From NCBI RefSeq assembly GCF_020379485.1, contig NW_026014768.1, forward strand, positions 1 through 64,000: a stretch of 64,000 bases of DNA. The letters run 5' to 3'. The notes under the pieces are model-generated. The model made no database searches, was not told the DNA's origin, and worked only from the letters and a program-made list of their open reading frames with translations. Below are positions 46,225 to 57,971 of this stretch, piece after piece. The DNA is from Brassica napus (Eukaryota; Streptophyta; Magnoliopsida; Brassicales; Brassicaceae). The number at the start of each line of letters is the position of its first letter. Position 1 is the stretch's first letter. Position numbers and translations under genes: made by a program.

Positions 46225-49200
46225 ATGATTGGTGGTGTTGAAACCCACGTACTTTTCGACACAGGGGCTACACATAGTTTTGTGAGTCCAGAACTGGTCG
46301 GAAAGGGTCTGTTCTGCCTTGTTCTGAGGATAATTCGAGACTAGTGAGGGCGGCCGGTGGGCAAATCATGCACTCATTAGGGCTTATGACTAATATCCCG
46401 GTAATGATCCAGGAGAAAAATCTGCCTGTAGATCTGATTGTGTTGCGCCTACAGAATCACGATGTGATCCTAGGCATGGATTGGTTGGGAAAGTATCGGG
46501 CCACTCTCGACTGCCACAGAGGATGTGTACGGTTGGAGACTGGACCTCACCCGATCCAGTACCAAATTCTGAATATGAGTCCGGCTCTGGATAGAGTAGT
46601 GGTGTCAGAAATCCGAGCAGAACGGATGCTTAGACGGGGTTGTGAAGCATATTTGACCACAATTACCACTATGGAGCACGGCAGGTCTGATGATCAGAAA
46701 GATCTAACTGAGGACCCGTTGGTGTCTGAGTTCCCAGATGTGTTCCGTTCACTACAGGGTGTCCCCCCTGATAGGTCGGATCCATTTACGATTGAACTAG
46801 AACCAGGGACAGCTCCGCTGTCCAAGAGTCTGTACCGAATGGCTCCGGCCGAGATGGCCGAGCTAAAGAAGCAATTAGAAGAATTGCTGGACAAGGGGTT
46901 CATACGTCCAAGTAGCTCTCCTTGGGGTGCACCAGTCCTCTTTGTGAAAAAGAAGGATGGTAGCATGCGTCTGTGTATTGACTATCGAGGGTTGAACAGG
47001 GTTACTGTGAAGAACAAGTACCCGTTGCCCAGAATAGATGAGTTGTTGGATCAACTCAAAGGAGCCAAGTGGTTTTCTAAGATTGATTTGGCCTCAGGGT
47101 ATCATCAGATCCCTATAGAGCCAAATGATATTAGAAAGACAGCATTCCGGACCAGGTACGGCCACTACGAGTTTGTGGTTATGCCATTCGGTCTGACCAA
47201 TGCGCCTGCTGCATTCATGAAAATGATGAACAGCGTGTTCCGAGACTTCCTGGACGAATCAGTGATCATCTTCATTGATGATATCCTGATTTACTCCAAG
47301 GATGAGGAATCTCATCGGAAACACCTGAGAGCCGTGCTGGAACGATTACGGGAACACAAGCTCTATGCAAAACTCAGTAAATGCAGTTTTTGGCAGAAGA
47401 GCATTGGGTTTCTCGGCCACATTGTGTCCGGTGAGGGCGTCTCGGTGGATCCAGAGAAGATCAGGGCAATCAAGGATTGGCCTCGACCATGCAGTGCCAC
47501 GGAAGTCAGAAGCTTCCTAGGGCTGGCAGGTTATTATAGAAAGTTTGTGAAAGGATTCGCAAGCTTGGCTCAGCCTATGACACGGTTGACCGGGAAGGAC
47601 GTTAAGTTCACATGGTCTGAGGAGTGTGGGAAATGTTTTTCCGCGCTTAAGGACATGCTGACTAGCGCACCCATTCTGGTTCTTCCAGAGGCCGACCAAC
47701 CCTATGTGGTTTATACGGACGCGTCCATAACAGGACTAGGTTGCGTATTAACCCAGCATGGGAAGGTCATCGCCTATGCGTCAAGGCAGTTGAGAAAACA
47801 TGAGGGAAACTACCCCACCCATGACCTTGAAATGGCTGCGGTAGTGTTCGCCTTAAAGATTTGGCGATCATACTTGTATGGTGCCAAGGTTCAGATACTT
47901 ACGGACCATAAGAGTCTTAAGTATATATTCACCCAGCCTGAGTTAAACTTAAGGCAGAGAAGGTGGATGGAGTTTGTAGCTGATTACGATCTGGATATCA
48001 CCTATCTTCCGGGAAAGGCTAATCTGGTCGCAGATGCCTTGAGCCAGAGAAGGGCCAACGTATCAGCCAAACGAGAAGCGGACGACCTGGACGGTACGGT
48101 TCGTGCCCTACGGTTGAACGCATCGACCAAAGAGTCTGAACCACTCGGATTAGAGGTGGTCAATCAGGCCGACCTGCTTACCCGAATTCGGTTGGCTCAA
48201 GGTCAGGACGAGAACCTAAACAAGGTTGCTCAGAATGATAGGACGGAGTACCAAACTGCAAAGGATGATACCATCCTAGTAAACGGTCGGATCAAAGTTC
48301 CTAATGATAGAAGTCTGAAGGAAGAGATTATGAGGGAGGCTCATAAATCCAGATTCTCGGTTCATCCTGGTGTGACCAAGATGTATCAGAACCTTAAGAA
48401 GTTCTATCATTGGATCCGTATGAAGGCAGATGTCGCGGAGTGGGTGGCCAAGTGTTCCACTTGCCAACTCATCAAAGCAGAACACCAAGTGCCTAGTGGT
48501 TTATTGCAAAGCTTGCCTATTCCGAAATGGAAATGGGATCACATCACAATGGACTTTGTGACTGGGTTCCCTACCACGAGGAATAAGAAAGATGCGGTTT
48601 GGGTTGTGGTTGATCGCCTAACAAAATCAGCACACTTCCTGGCTATCAAAAAGTCGGATGGGGTAGATAAGATTGTACGTAAGTACATTGATGAGATCGT
48701 CCGACTACATGGTGTGCCGGCAAGCATAGTTTCAGATAGGGATTCAAGGTTCACATCTTACTTCTGGAAGGCTTTCCAAAAGGCTTTAGGAACAAGAGTG
48801 AACATGAGTACAGCCTATCACCCACAGACGGATGGACAGTCTGAACGTACGATCCAGACATTGGAAGATATGTTGCGAGCATGTGTTCTAGACTGGGGTG
48901 ATTCCTGGGAGAAACATCTACCTCTGGTAGAATTTGCTTACAACAATAGCTTCCATAGTAGTATTGGCATGTCGCCATACGAAGCTCTGTATGGGCGTCC
49001 ATGCAGGACACCTTTATGCTGGACCCAAGTTGGGGAACGCAGCATGATTGGTCCGGAGATTGTCGAAGAGACAACCGAAAAGATCAAGTTCTTGAGGGAC
49101 AAGATGAGACAGGCACAAGACCGCCAAAAGAACTATGCAGATCGAAGAAGGAAAGATCTCGAGTTCCAAGTAGGTGACTTGGTGTATCTCAAAATGATTA

Positions 49201-49610
49201 CCTTCAAAGGACGAGTCCGGATTTCCGGAAGACGGAAGTTAGATCCGAGATACTTGGGGCTGTTCAAGATCATTGAAAGAGTTGGGATGGTAGCCTACAA
49301 GTTGGACTTGCCGGCCAAGATGGACGCATTTCATAATGTGTTCCACGTCTCCCAACTTCGGAAATGTTTAACGGACCAAGACATCGCTCTTCCTGCCATT
49401 CCAGACGATCTTGGTAAGAACCTAACCTTGGAAACGAGGCCAGTTCGAATCATAGATAGGATGGAAAAAGCAACAAGGAAGAAGACGGTCCAGATGGTCA
49501 AGGTCGTCTGGGACTGTAATGGTCAGGACATAATCACTTGGGAAACCGAAGCTAGAATGAAAGCAGAGTACCCAGAGTGGGAGATTTGTCACGCCCCCAA
49601 TCCTGATTAG
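46225..49610 (+). pseudogene. pol: B protease-RT-RNase H-integrase-chromodomain
   Basis: Protease ([12 protein letters not shown]) begins near the ATG at 46225. A one-base deletion relative to element C at about 46312-46325 puts it out of frame with the rest, which is open from 46344 to 49610. RT contains [26 protein letters not shown] and the FIDD active site near 47272. RNase H has [18 protein letters not shown]. Integrase has [33 protein letters not shown] and [14 protein letters not shown]. The C-terminal chromodomain ([16 protein letters not shown] to [15 protein letters not shown]) may guide insertion to certain chromatin. The final residues ICHAPNPD come from a stray copy of the LTR start. 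Confidence 0.9.
49580..49607 (+). repeat. Stray copy of the polypurine-LTR junction
   Basis: 28 bp (GGGAGATTTGTCACGCCCCC followed by AATCCTGA) repeat the true polypurine tract-LTR junction at about 49667-49694. Element C has unrelated sequence at this position. It ends the Pol frame early. Confidence 0.85.
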
Positions 49611-49660
49611 TTTGTTTCCGAGGAAGCATTCGATTCGGATTCGAGGACGAATCCATCCCA

Positions 49661-49673
49661 AGGGGGGGAGATT
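49661..49673 (+). other. B polypurine tract
   Basis: AGGGGGGGAGATT lies directly before the LTR start TGTCACG. Confidence 0.9.
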
Positions 49674-51681
49674 TGTCACGCCCCCAATCCTGAATAGAAT
49701 TGTTGGGACGGCCATGGTTCGAGGAAACGTGCAAGCCAGTCTTAGGACATCAAGGCAAGCGTTCCATGGTCGGGAAAGAAGGTTAAGGACATAAGGAAAC
49801 TTAGACTTAACCTTATTCAAGCTAAGCGACAGCTAGGACGAGTAAGACGGTAACTGGACGAAGTGGACAAGTAGCTCGGCCAGCTCAATGAAGCTAGGTT
49901 CAGTTCACTCCAGCTCAGTCCCTACTAAGTCAGCTCCACTAGCTGGACTACTAGCTCACTCAGCTGAGGCAGCTGAGAGTCAGCTCATCTCAGCTAGACG
50001 GACTTTCCGGGCTTTAGGCCGATGGTCTGGGTCCGGGTCAGTGGCGGGCTGTGAGGTCCGGCCATGAGGCCATGGGCTGTTGGGTCTTAGGACAAGGCCG
50101 TGGGCTAAGTCCAGGAGGCTTGGGGCGTGGGTTGGGCTTGTGGCCGACCCCAAACCCAATCAGAAAGGGCGAAGGGGTGCAAGTGGCCGAAAGGGGACAA
50201 CCCTTGGCCGATGTGCCCATTCGCTAGCAAGTCATGCCTGTTCGTGGGGCAAGACTTACCCCCTCGTTTTCTATAAATATGGGGGCTCTCTGGTCGATTT
50301 CATTATCCAATTCCAGAGTAAAATACTCAGAGAAAAACGTAGAGAGAAAGAAAGAGAGAAATAGAGAGTTCCGGCCAAGAGAAAGGCCGATTGTGGTGGT
50401 GTTGTGTTCCGGTGACTCTGATCGTTTGGGAACTAACTCCGGTCAAGAATGGGAGATCAAGACAAGGAGAAGAGCATGGAGAACCTAGACGTGGTTCACA
50501 AGGTATGTGATGGGCCGTGGCTCCATCAGACCGAACGGACGGTCCATGCGACCGCACCGCGGCTCTGCTCGGTTCCTAAGTCCCATCCGGCTCTCCTTAT
50601 CTGTTTCAATTCGTTTCCCTTCTCTTCTCTCTGGTTAAACACGAAAGGTTGTGTTGGTTGAGTCCAAGGGACACGTCCCTAGGCTTTGGCCGAACATAAC
50701 CAAACCGCTAGCCTAGACACGGGTCGGTTAGTCGGATGATCCAATCGCACCAAGACTGGGCGGTTAGGACGAACGGTTGGGAATGACCCAAAGGGGACGA
50801 GTTGTCAAGAGTCATGAGTGTCCAAGAGGCACGAATGACCAAAGGGTACATGTTCCAAACGGTGTCTTTCGGGACAGGTTAGGACCGATCCTTATGGATC
50901 AGCCTATGGCTTGTCTAGTCAAGACAAGGTCACGGTTTGTCTAAGCCAAGGTAGAGTCGCAAGGTCTGACCGGTTGCTAAGCCTTCCGGATTAGGCTTGA
51001 GGCTTACTCGGCCGATTGGATCCAGGCCTAAAGCCGGATCAGGTATGGGAGTCCGTTGGGCCATTGAGCCGGACTCCATTGGCCGGTCGCACCTAGATTC
51101 TATCCGGTTAGACGGATTGGTCTTTGGGGACGATCCGGATCTGTTCGTGTGTTCTGTTTATCTATTCTGGACTATCTATCTGATTCTAAGTCAAGGGGTG
51201 GTTGGTTGAATGACTTAGGATACGGTAGGTAGGTTCATACGTTTTATGATTATGTTGACTGAGGTTTATCTAAGTTCTAGGAACCAAGCCAAGCATTGTA
51301 GAATCAATCCGTTCTATTCTCGGTTATGATTAATGCTTATCTGGTTGTGGTTTCAGAAACTAAGAATGGTTCTGGTCAAGCCAAGGAGCCGTGAAGGCTC
51401 GGTCAGTGAGAGGCTGTGTAACGTGTGGTTAGATGATACTAGGGATGAACTAGTGATTGTCTATGAGACTGTTTAGAAGTTGTGTATTGAATCTCATGTT
51501 TCTAAGTAATACAAAGTTTATACATTGTTATTCCGCTGTGCAATCTGTTCCTTTGTTTATGAACCTCATATTCGAATATGACTTAGTAAATAAAAGACTT
51601 AAAATGGATCAAACAAGCAAAGAAATTAATAAGTAAGCATTCGTATCCAGTTGGGTCAAGAGACCAGGAACGGGTCTTACA
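49674..51681 (+). repeat. B 3' LTR
   Basis: This 2008-bp LTR runs from TGTCACGCCCCC to TCTTACA, with TATAAATA at 50272-50279 and an AGCT-rich block at about 49819-50000 (13 AGCT by eye). It keeps the 48 bp missing from the 5' LTR. Confidence 0.94.
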
Positions 51682-54600
51682 CCCTGACCCTTCTCGTGGA
51701 CTGTTCGGGTGATTTTGGCCCACGTGAGCTGTCTGTTCAGTACACACAAGACGTCCGTGGGTGTCCGCTAGCACATACAGAACGTCCGTGAATGTCCGTG
51801 AGTGTCCATGTGTGTCCGTCTATGTCTGTCAGCATACACAGGACGTCCGTGGCTGTCCATCAGTACACATATCAGCACGTTGGTCCTGGGACTTAGCACG
51901 CTGGCCCTTCCCGTGGACTGTTTGGGTGATTTTGGCCCCTGTGGGATGTCTGTTCAGTACACATAGGATGTCCGTGGGTGTCCGCCAGCACACACTGGAC
52001 GTCTGTGGCTGTCCGTGTGTGTCCATGTGTGTCCGTCAGCACACACAAGACGTCCAAGGCTGTCCATAAGTACACATATCAGCACATTGTTCCTTGGACT
52101 CAGCACACTGGCCCTTCCCATGGACTGTTTGGGTGATTTTGGCCCACGTGGGCTGTCTGTTCAGTACACACGACGTCCGTGGGTGTCCGCCAGCACACAC
52201 AGGACGTCCGTGGCTGTCCGTCAGCACACACAGGACGTCCTTGGCTGTCCGGTTGTGTCTGTGGGTATCCGCCAGCACACACAGAACATCCTTGGCTGTC
52301 CGTGGCTGTCCGTTAGCACACACAGGATGTCCGTCTGTGTCAGTGTGTGTACGTGTGTGTCCGTCAGCACACACAAGACGTTCGAGGCTGTCCGTCAGTA
52401 CACATATCAGCATGCTGGTCCTTGGACTCAGCATGCTGGCCCTTCCTGTGGACTGTTTGGGTGATTTTTACCCACGTGGGCTGTCTTTTCAGTACACACA
52501 GGTCGTTTGTGGGTGTCCGTCAGCACACACAGGACGTCCTTGGCTGTCCGTGTGTGTCCGTGGGTGTCCGCCAGCACACACAGGACGTCCTTGGCTGTCC
52601 GTGGCTGTCCGTCAGCACACACAGGACGTCCGTGTGTGTCCGTCAGCACACACAGGACGTCCGTGTGTGTCAGTGTGTGTACGTGTGTGTCCGTCAGCAC
52701 ACACAAGACGTCCGTGGCTGTCCATCCGTACACATATCAGCACGCTGGTTCTTGGACTCAGCATGCTGGCCATTCCCGTGGACTGTTTGGGTGATTTTGG
52801 CCCACGTGGGCAGTCTGTTCAGTACACACAGGACGTTTGTGGGTGTCCACCAGCATACACAGGACGACCGTGGCTGTCCGTGTGTGTCCGTGTGTGTCCA
52901 TGTGAGTCCGTCAGCACACACAGGACGTTCGTGGCTGTCCATCAGTACACATATCAACACGCTGGTCCTTCGACTCAGCACGCTGGCCATGGACTCAGCA
53001 CGCTGGCCCTTCTCGTGGACTGTTTGGGTGATTTTGGCTAACGTGGGCTGTCTGTTCAGTACACACAAGATGTCTGTGGGTGTCCGTCAGCACACACAGG
53101 AAGTCCGTGGGTGTCCGTCAGCACACACAGGACATCCGTGGCTGTCCGTGTGTGTCTGTGTGTGTCCATCAGCACACACAGGACATCCGTGGCTGTCCAT
53201 CAATACACATATCAGCACGTTGGTCCTTGGACTCAGCACGCTGACCCTTCCCGTGGACTGTTCGGGTGATTTTGGCCCACGTGGGCTATCTGTTCATTAC
53301 ACACAAGACGTCCGTGGGTGTCCGTCAGCACACACAGGACGTCCGTGTGGGTCGGTCAGCACAAACAGGACGTCCTTGGCTGTCCGTGTGTGTCCGTCAA
53401 CACACACAGGATGTCCGTGGCTGTCCATCAGTAGACATATCAGCACGTTGGTCCTTCGACACAGCACCCTGACCCTTCTCGTGGACTGTTCGGGTGATTT
53501 TGGCCCACGTGAGCTGTCTGTTCAGTACACACAAGACGTCCGTGGGTGTCCGCTAGCACATACAGAACGTCCGTGAATGTCCGTGAGTGTCCATGTGTGT
53601 CCGTCTGTGTCTGTCAGCACACACAGGACGTCCGTGGCTGTCCACCAGTACACATATCAGCACGTTGGTCCTTGGACTTAGCACGCTGGCCCATCCCGTG
53701 GACTGTTTGGGTGATTTTGGCCCATGTGGGATGTCTGTTCAGTACACATAGGACGTCCGTGGGTGTCCGCCAGCACACACTGGACGTCTGTGTCTGTCAG
53801 CACACACAAGACGTCCAAGGCTGTCCATCAGTACACATATCAGCACGTTGTTCCTTGGACTCAGCACACTGGCCCTTCCCGTGGACTGTTTGGGTGATTT
53901 TGGCCCACGTGGGCTGTCTGTTCAGTACACACGACGTCCGTGGGTGTCCGCCAGCACACACAGGACGTCCGTGGCTGTCCGTCAGCACACACAGGACGTC
54001 CTTGGCTGTCCGGTTGTGTCCGTGGGTGTCCGCCAGCACAGACATAACATCCTTGGCTGTCCGTGGCTGTCCGTTAGCACACACAGGACGTCCGTTTGTG
54101 TCCGTCAGCACACACAGGACGGCCGTGTGTGTCAGTGTGTGTACGTGTGTGTCCGTCAGCACACACAAGACGTTCGTGGCTGTCCGTCAGTACACATATC
54201 AGCACGCTGGTCTTTGGACTCAGCATGCTGGCCCTTCCCGTGGACTGTTTGGGTGATTTTGGCCCACGTGGGCTGTCCGTTCAGTACACACAGGTCGTTT
54301 GTGGGTGTCCGTCAGCACACACAGGACGTCCATGGCTGTCCGTGTGTGTCCGTGGGTGTCCGCCAGCACACACAAGATGTCCTTGGCTGTCTGTGGCTGT
54401 CCGTCAGCACATACAGGACATCCGTGTGTGTACGTGTGTGTCCTCAGCACACACAAGACGTCCGTGGCTGTCCATCCGTACACATATCAGCACGCTGGTC
54501 CTTGGACTCAGCTCGCTGGCCCTTCCCGTGGACAGTTCGGGTGATTTTGGCCCACGTGGGCTGTCTGTTCAGTACACACAGGACGTCTGTGGGTGTCCGC

Positions 54601-54798
54601 CAGCACACACAGGACGTCCGTGGCAGTCCGTTTGTGTCTGTGTGTGTCCGTGTGTGTCCGTCAGCACACACAGGACGTACGTGGCTGTCCCTCAGTACAC
54701 ATATCAGCACGCTGGTCCTTGGACTCAGCACGCTGGTCCATGGACTCAGCACGCTGCCCTTCCGGTGGACTGTTTGGGTAATTTTTGCCCACGTGGGC
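51682..54798. repeat. Tandem array, block 4
   Basis: The same monomers, here as two higher-order copies of about 1.76-1.79 kb. The start CCCTGACCCTTCTCGTGG recurs at 53467, CACACGACGTCC at about 52168 and 53929, and GGTCGTTTGTGGGTG at 52501 and 54293. No gene is supported, despite open frames of up to 409 codons. Confidence 0.92.
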
Positions 54799-55130
54799 TG
54801 TCACGCCCCCAATCCTGAATAGGATTGTCGGGACGGCCATGGTTCGAGGAAACGTACCAGCCAGTCTTAGGACATCAAGGCAAGCGTTCCATGGTCGAGA
54901 AAGAAGGTTAAGAACATAAGGAAACTTAGACTTAACCTTATATAAGCTAAGAGACAGCTAGGATGAGTAAGACGGTAACTGGACAAAGTAGACGAGTAGC
55001 TCGGCCAGCTCAACGAAGCTAGGTTTAGTTCACTCCAGCTCACTCCCAACTAGGTCAGCTCCACTAGCTGGACTACTAGCTCACTCAGCTGAGGCCGGAC
55101 CTCACAGCCCGCCACTGACCTGGACCCGGA
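54799..55130 (+). repeat. Rearranged Tekay LTR fragment
   Basis: 54799 to about 55093 match the first 295 bp of the B and C LTRs. About 55093-55130 match the LTR segment around GGTCAGTGGCGGGCTGTGAG in reverse orientation. Array sequence resumes at once after this. The array-LTR junction on its left is the same as at 55928. Confidence 0.87.
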
Positions 55131-55927
55131 CACACAGACATACACACAGGACATCCATGGCTGTCCATCAGTACACATATCAGCACGTTGGTCCTTGGAC
55201 TTTGCATGCTGGTCCTTCCCGGGGACATTTCGGGTGATTTTGGGCCACATGGGCTGTCTTTTCAGTACACACAGGACGTCCGGGGCTGTCCGTGTGTGTC
55301 CGTGTGCATCCGTCAGAACACACATAACGTCCTTCAGCACACACAGAACTTCTGTGGCTGTCCATCAGTACACATATCAGCACGATGGTCCTTGGACTCA
55401 GTACGCTGGCCCTTCCCGTGGACTGTTTGGGTGATTTTGGCCCACGTGGGCTGTCTGTTCATTACACACAGGACGTCCGTGGGTGTCCGCCAGCGCACAC
55501 AGGATGTCCATGGCTGTCCGTCAGCACACACAGGATGTCCGTGGCTGTCTGTGTCTATCCGTGTGTGTCCGTCAGCACACACAAGACGTCCATGGCTGTC
55601 CATCAGTACCCATATCAGCATGCTGGTCCTTGGACTCAGCTCGCTGGCCCTTCCCGTGGACTGTTCGGGTGATTTTGGCCCACGTGGGCTGTCTGTTCAG
55701 TACACACAGGACGTCCGTGGGTGTCCGCCAGCACACACAGGACGTCCGTGGCTGTCCGTTTGTGTCTGTGTGTGTCCGTGTGTGTCCGTCAGCACACACA
55801 GGACGGTCGTGGCTGTCCATCAGTACACATATCAGCACGCTGGTCCTTGGACTCAGCACGCTGGTCCATGGACTCAGCACGCTGGCCCTTCCGGTGGACT
55901 GTTTGGGTAATTTTTGCCCACGTGGGC
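55131..55927. repeat. Tandem array, block 5
   Basis: A short block of the same monomers between the LTR fragment and element C. Its last stretch (GTAATTTTTGCCCACGTGGG before TGTCACG) is the same as the end of block 4. Confidence 0.92.
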
Positions 55928-57761
55928 TGTCACGCCCCCAATCCTGAATAGGATTGTCGGGACGGCCATTTTTCGAGGAAACGTACCAGCCAGTCTTAGG
56001 ACATCAAGGCAAGCGTTCCATGGTCGAGAAAGAAGGTTAAGAACATAAGGAAACTTAGACTTAACCTTATATAAGCTAAGAGACAGCTAGGACGAGTAAG
56101 ACGGTAACTGGACGAAGTAGTCGAGTAGCTCGGCCAGCTCAACGAAGGTAGGTTTAGTTCACTCCAGCTCACTCCCTACTAAGTCAGCTCCACTAGCTGG
56201 ACTATTAGCTCACTCAGCTGAGGCAGCTGAGAGTCAGCTCATCTCAGCTAGACAGACTGTTCTGGTTTTAGGCCGATGGTCCGGGTCCGGGTCAGTGGCT
56301 GGCTGTGAGGTCCGGCCATGAGGCCATGGGCTGTTGGGTCCTTGGACAAGGCCGTGGGCTAAGTCCAGGAGGCTTGGGGCGTGGGTTGGATTTATGACCG
56401 ACCCCAAACCCAATCAGAAAGGGCGAAGGGATGCAAGTGGCCGAGAGGGCACAACCCTTGGCCGATGGTGCCCATTCGCTAGCAAGTCGTGCCTGTTCGT
56501 GGGGCAAGGAGAACCCAGACGTGGTTCACAAGGTTTGTGATGGCCCGTGGCTCCATCAGACCGAACGGATGGTCCATGCGACTGCACCGCGGCTCTGCTC
56601 GGTTCCTGAGTCCCATCCGGCTCTCCTTATCTGTTTCAATTCATTTCTCTTCTCTTCTCTCTGGTTAAACACGAAAGGTTGTGTTGGTTGAGTCCAAGGG
56701 ACACGTCCCTAGGCTTTGGCCGAACATAATCAAACCGCTAGCCTAGACACTGGTCGGTTAGACGGACGGTCCGATCGCTCCAAGACTGGGCGGTTAGGAC
56801 TAACGGTTGGGAATCACCCAAAGGGCACGAGTTGTCAAGAGTCATGAGTTACCAAGGGTTGTGAGTTGCCAAAGGGTGTTAGTGACCAAAAGGTACAAGG
56901 ACCGAGAGGTACGAATGGCCAGAGGGTGCATGTTCCAAACGGTGTCTTTCGGGACAGGTTATGACCGATCCTTATGGATCAGCCTATGGCTTGTTTAAGT
57001 AAGACAAGGTCACGGTTTGTCTAAGCCAAGGTATAGTCGCAAGGTCTGACCGGTTGCTAAGCCTTCCGGATTAGGCTTGAGGGTTACTCGGCCGATTGGA
57101 TCCATGCCTAAGGCCGGATCAGGTAAGGGAGTCCATTAGGCCATCGAGCCGGACTTCATTGGCCGGTCGCACCTAGATTCTATCCGGTTAGAAGGATTGG
57201 TCTTTGGGGATGATCGGGATCTGTTCGTGTGTTCTGTTTTTCTATTCTGGACTATCTATCTGATTCTAAGTCAAGGGGTGGTTGGTTGAATGACTTAGGA
57301 TACGGTAGATAGGTTCATACTTTTTATGATTATATTGACTGAGGTTTATCTAAGTTCTAGGGACCAAGCCAAGCATTGTAGAATCAATCCGTTCTATTCT
57401 CGGTTATGATTAATGCTTATCTGGTTATGGTTTCAGGAACTAAGGATGGTTCTGGTCAAGCCAAGGAGCCGTGAAGGCTCGGTCAGTGAGAGGCTGTGTA
57501 ACGTGTGGGTAGATGATGCTAGGGACGAACTAGTGATTGTCTATGAAACTGTTAAGAAGTTGTGTATTGGATCTCATGTTTCTAAGTAATACAAAGTTAA
57601 CACATTATTATTCCGCTGTGCAATCTGTTCCTTTGTTTATGAACCTCATATTCGAAAATGACTTAGTGAATAAAAGACTTAGAATGAATAAGACAAGCAA
57701 AGAAATTAATAAGTAAGCATTCGTATCCAGTTGGGTCGAGAGACCAGGAACTGGTCTTACA
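55928..57761 (+). repeat. C 5' LTR, promoter-deleted
   Basis: This 1834-bp LTR runs from TGTCACGCCCCC to TCTTACA. Relative to the B 3' LTR it lacks about 225 bp (50254-50478 of B), joined at GGGGCAAG|GAGAACC near 56508. The missing piece holds the TATA box and the likely transcription start. It contains extra short tandem variation near 56840-56930. Confidence 0.9.
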
Positions 57762-57764
57762 AGT

Positions 57765-57776
57765 TGGTATCAGAGC
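57765..57776 (+). other. C primer-binding site (tRNA-iMet)
   Basis: TGGTATCAGAGC lies three bases after the LTR end. Confidence 0.92.
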
Positions 57777-57971
57777 ATGCTTGATTCAAGGATAGTTGGG
57801 TTATGTAGTCCACACACACACGCAGCCAGCTGATTAGGTCTCACGGTGAGGTTTAATTGCTTAGTCTAGGGATTGTTTTGTTCTGTTTATGTTTAGTATG
57901 TTTCGTACTAACATTGTCTGAATCCTTAGGCTGGAAAAAGAAAATCGGGAAAGTCCCGAAGAAGTAAGAGA
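57777..57971 (+). other. C leader
   Basis: Untranslated, closely similar to the B leader. TACTAAC (57906-57912) and CCTTAG|G (57929) are retained. Confidence 0.55.

Larger units (their letters stand above)
42555..51681 (+). mobile_element. B: full-length Tekay-like Ty3/gypsy retrotransposon
   Basis: Two LTRs (42555-44513 and 49674-51681), a PBS, Gag, a separate Pol frame with a C-terminal chromodomain, and a polypurine tract are present. The LTRs differ by roughly 30 substitutions by eye plus a 48-bp gap, so the insertion is much older than element A. No target duplication is present (AGGAC on the left, CCCTG on the right), and the array phase differs on the two sides, so at least one flank has been rearranged. 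The zinc-knuckle change and the protease frameshift suggest it cannot act alone. Confidence 0.94.

Noticed and set aside
46225..46343. Programmed frameshift between protease and RT in B
   Set aside because: Element C is in one frame here and B lacks one base at the point of change, so a plain deletion explains it.
54799..55130. Solo LTR
   Set aside because: Only the first 295 bp are present, followed by an inverted piece, and there is no LTR end or target duplication.
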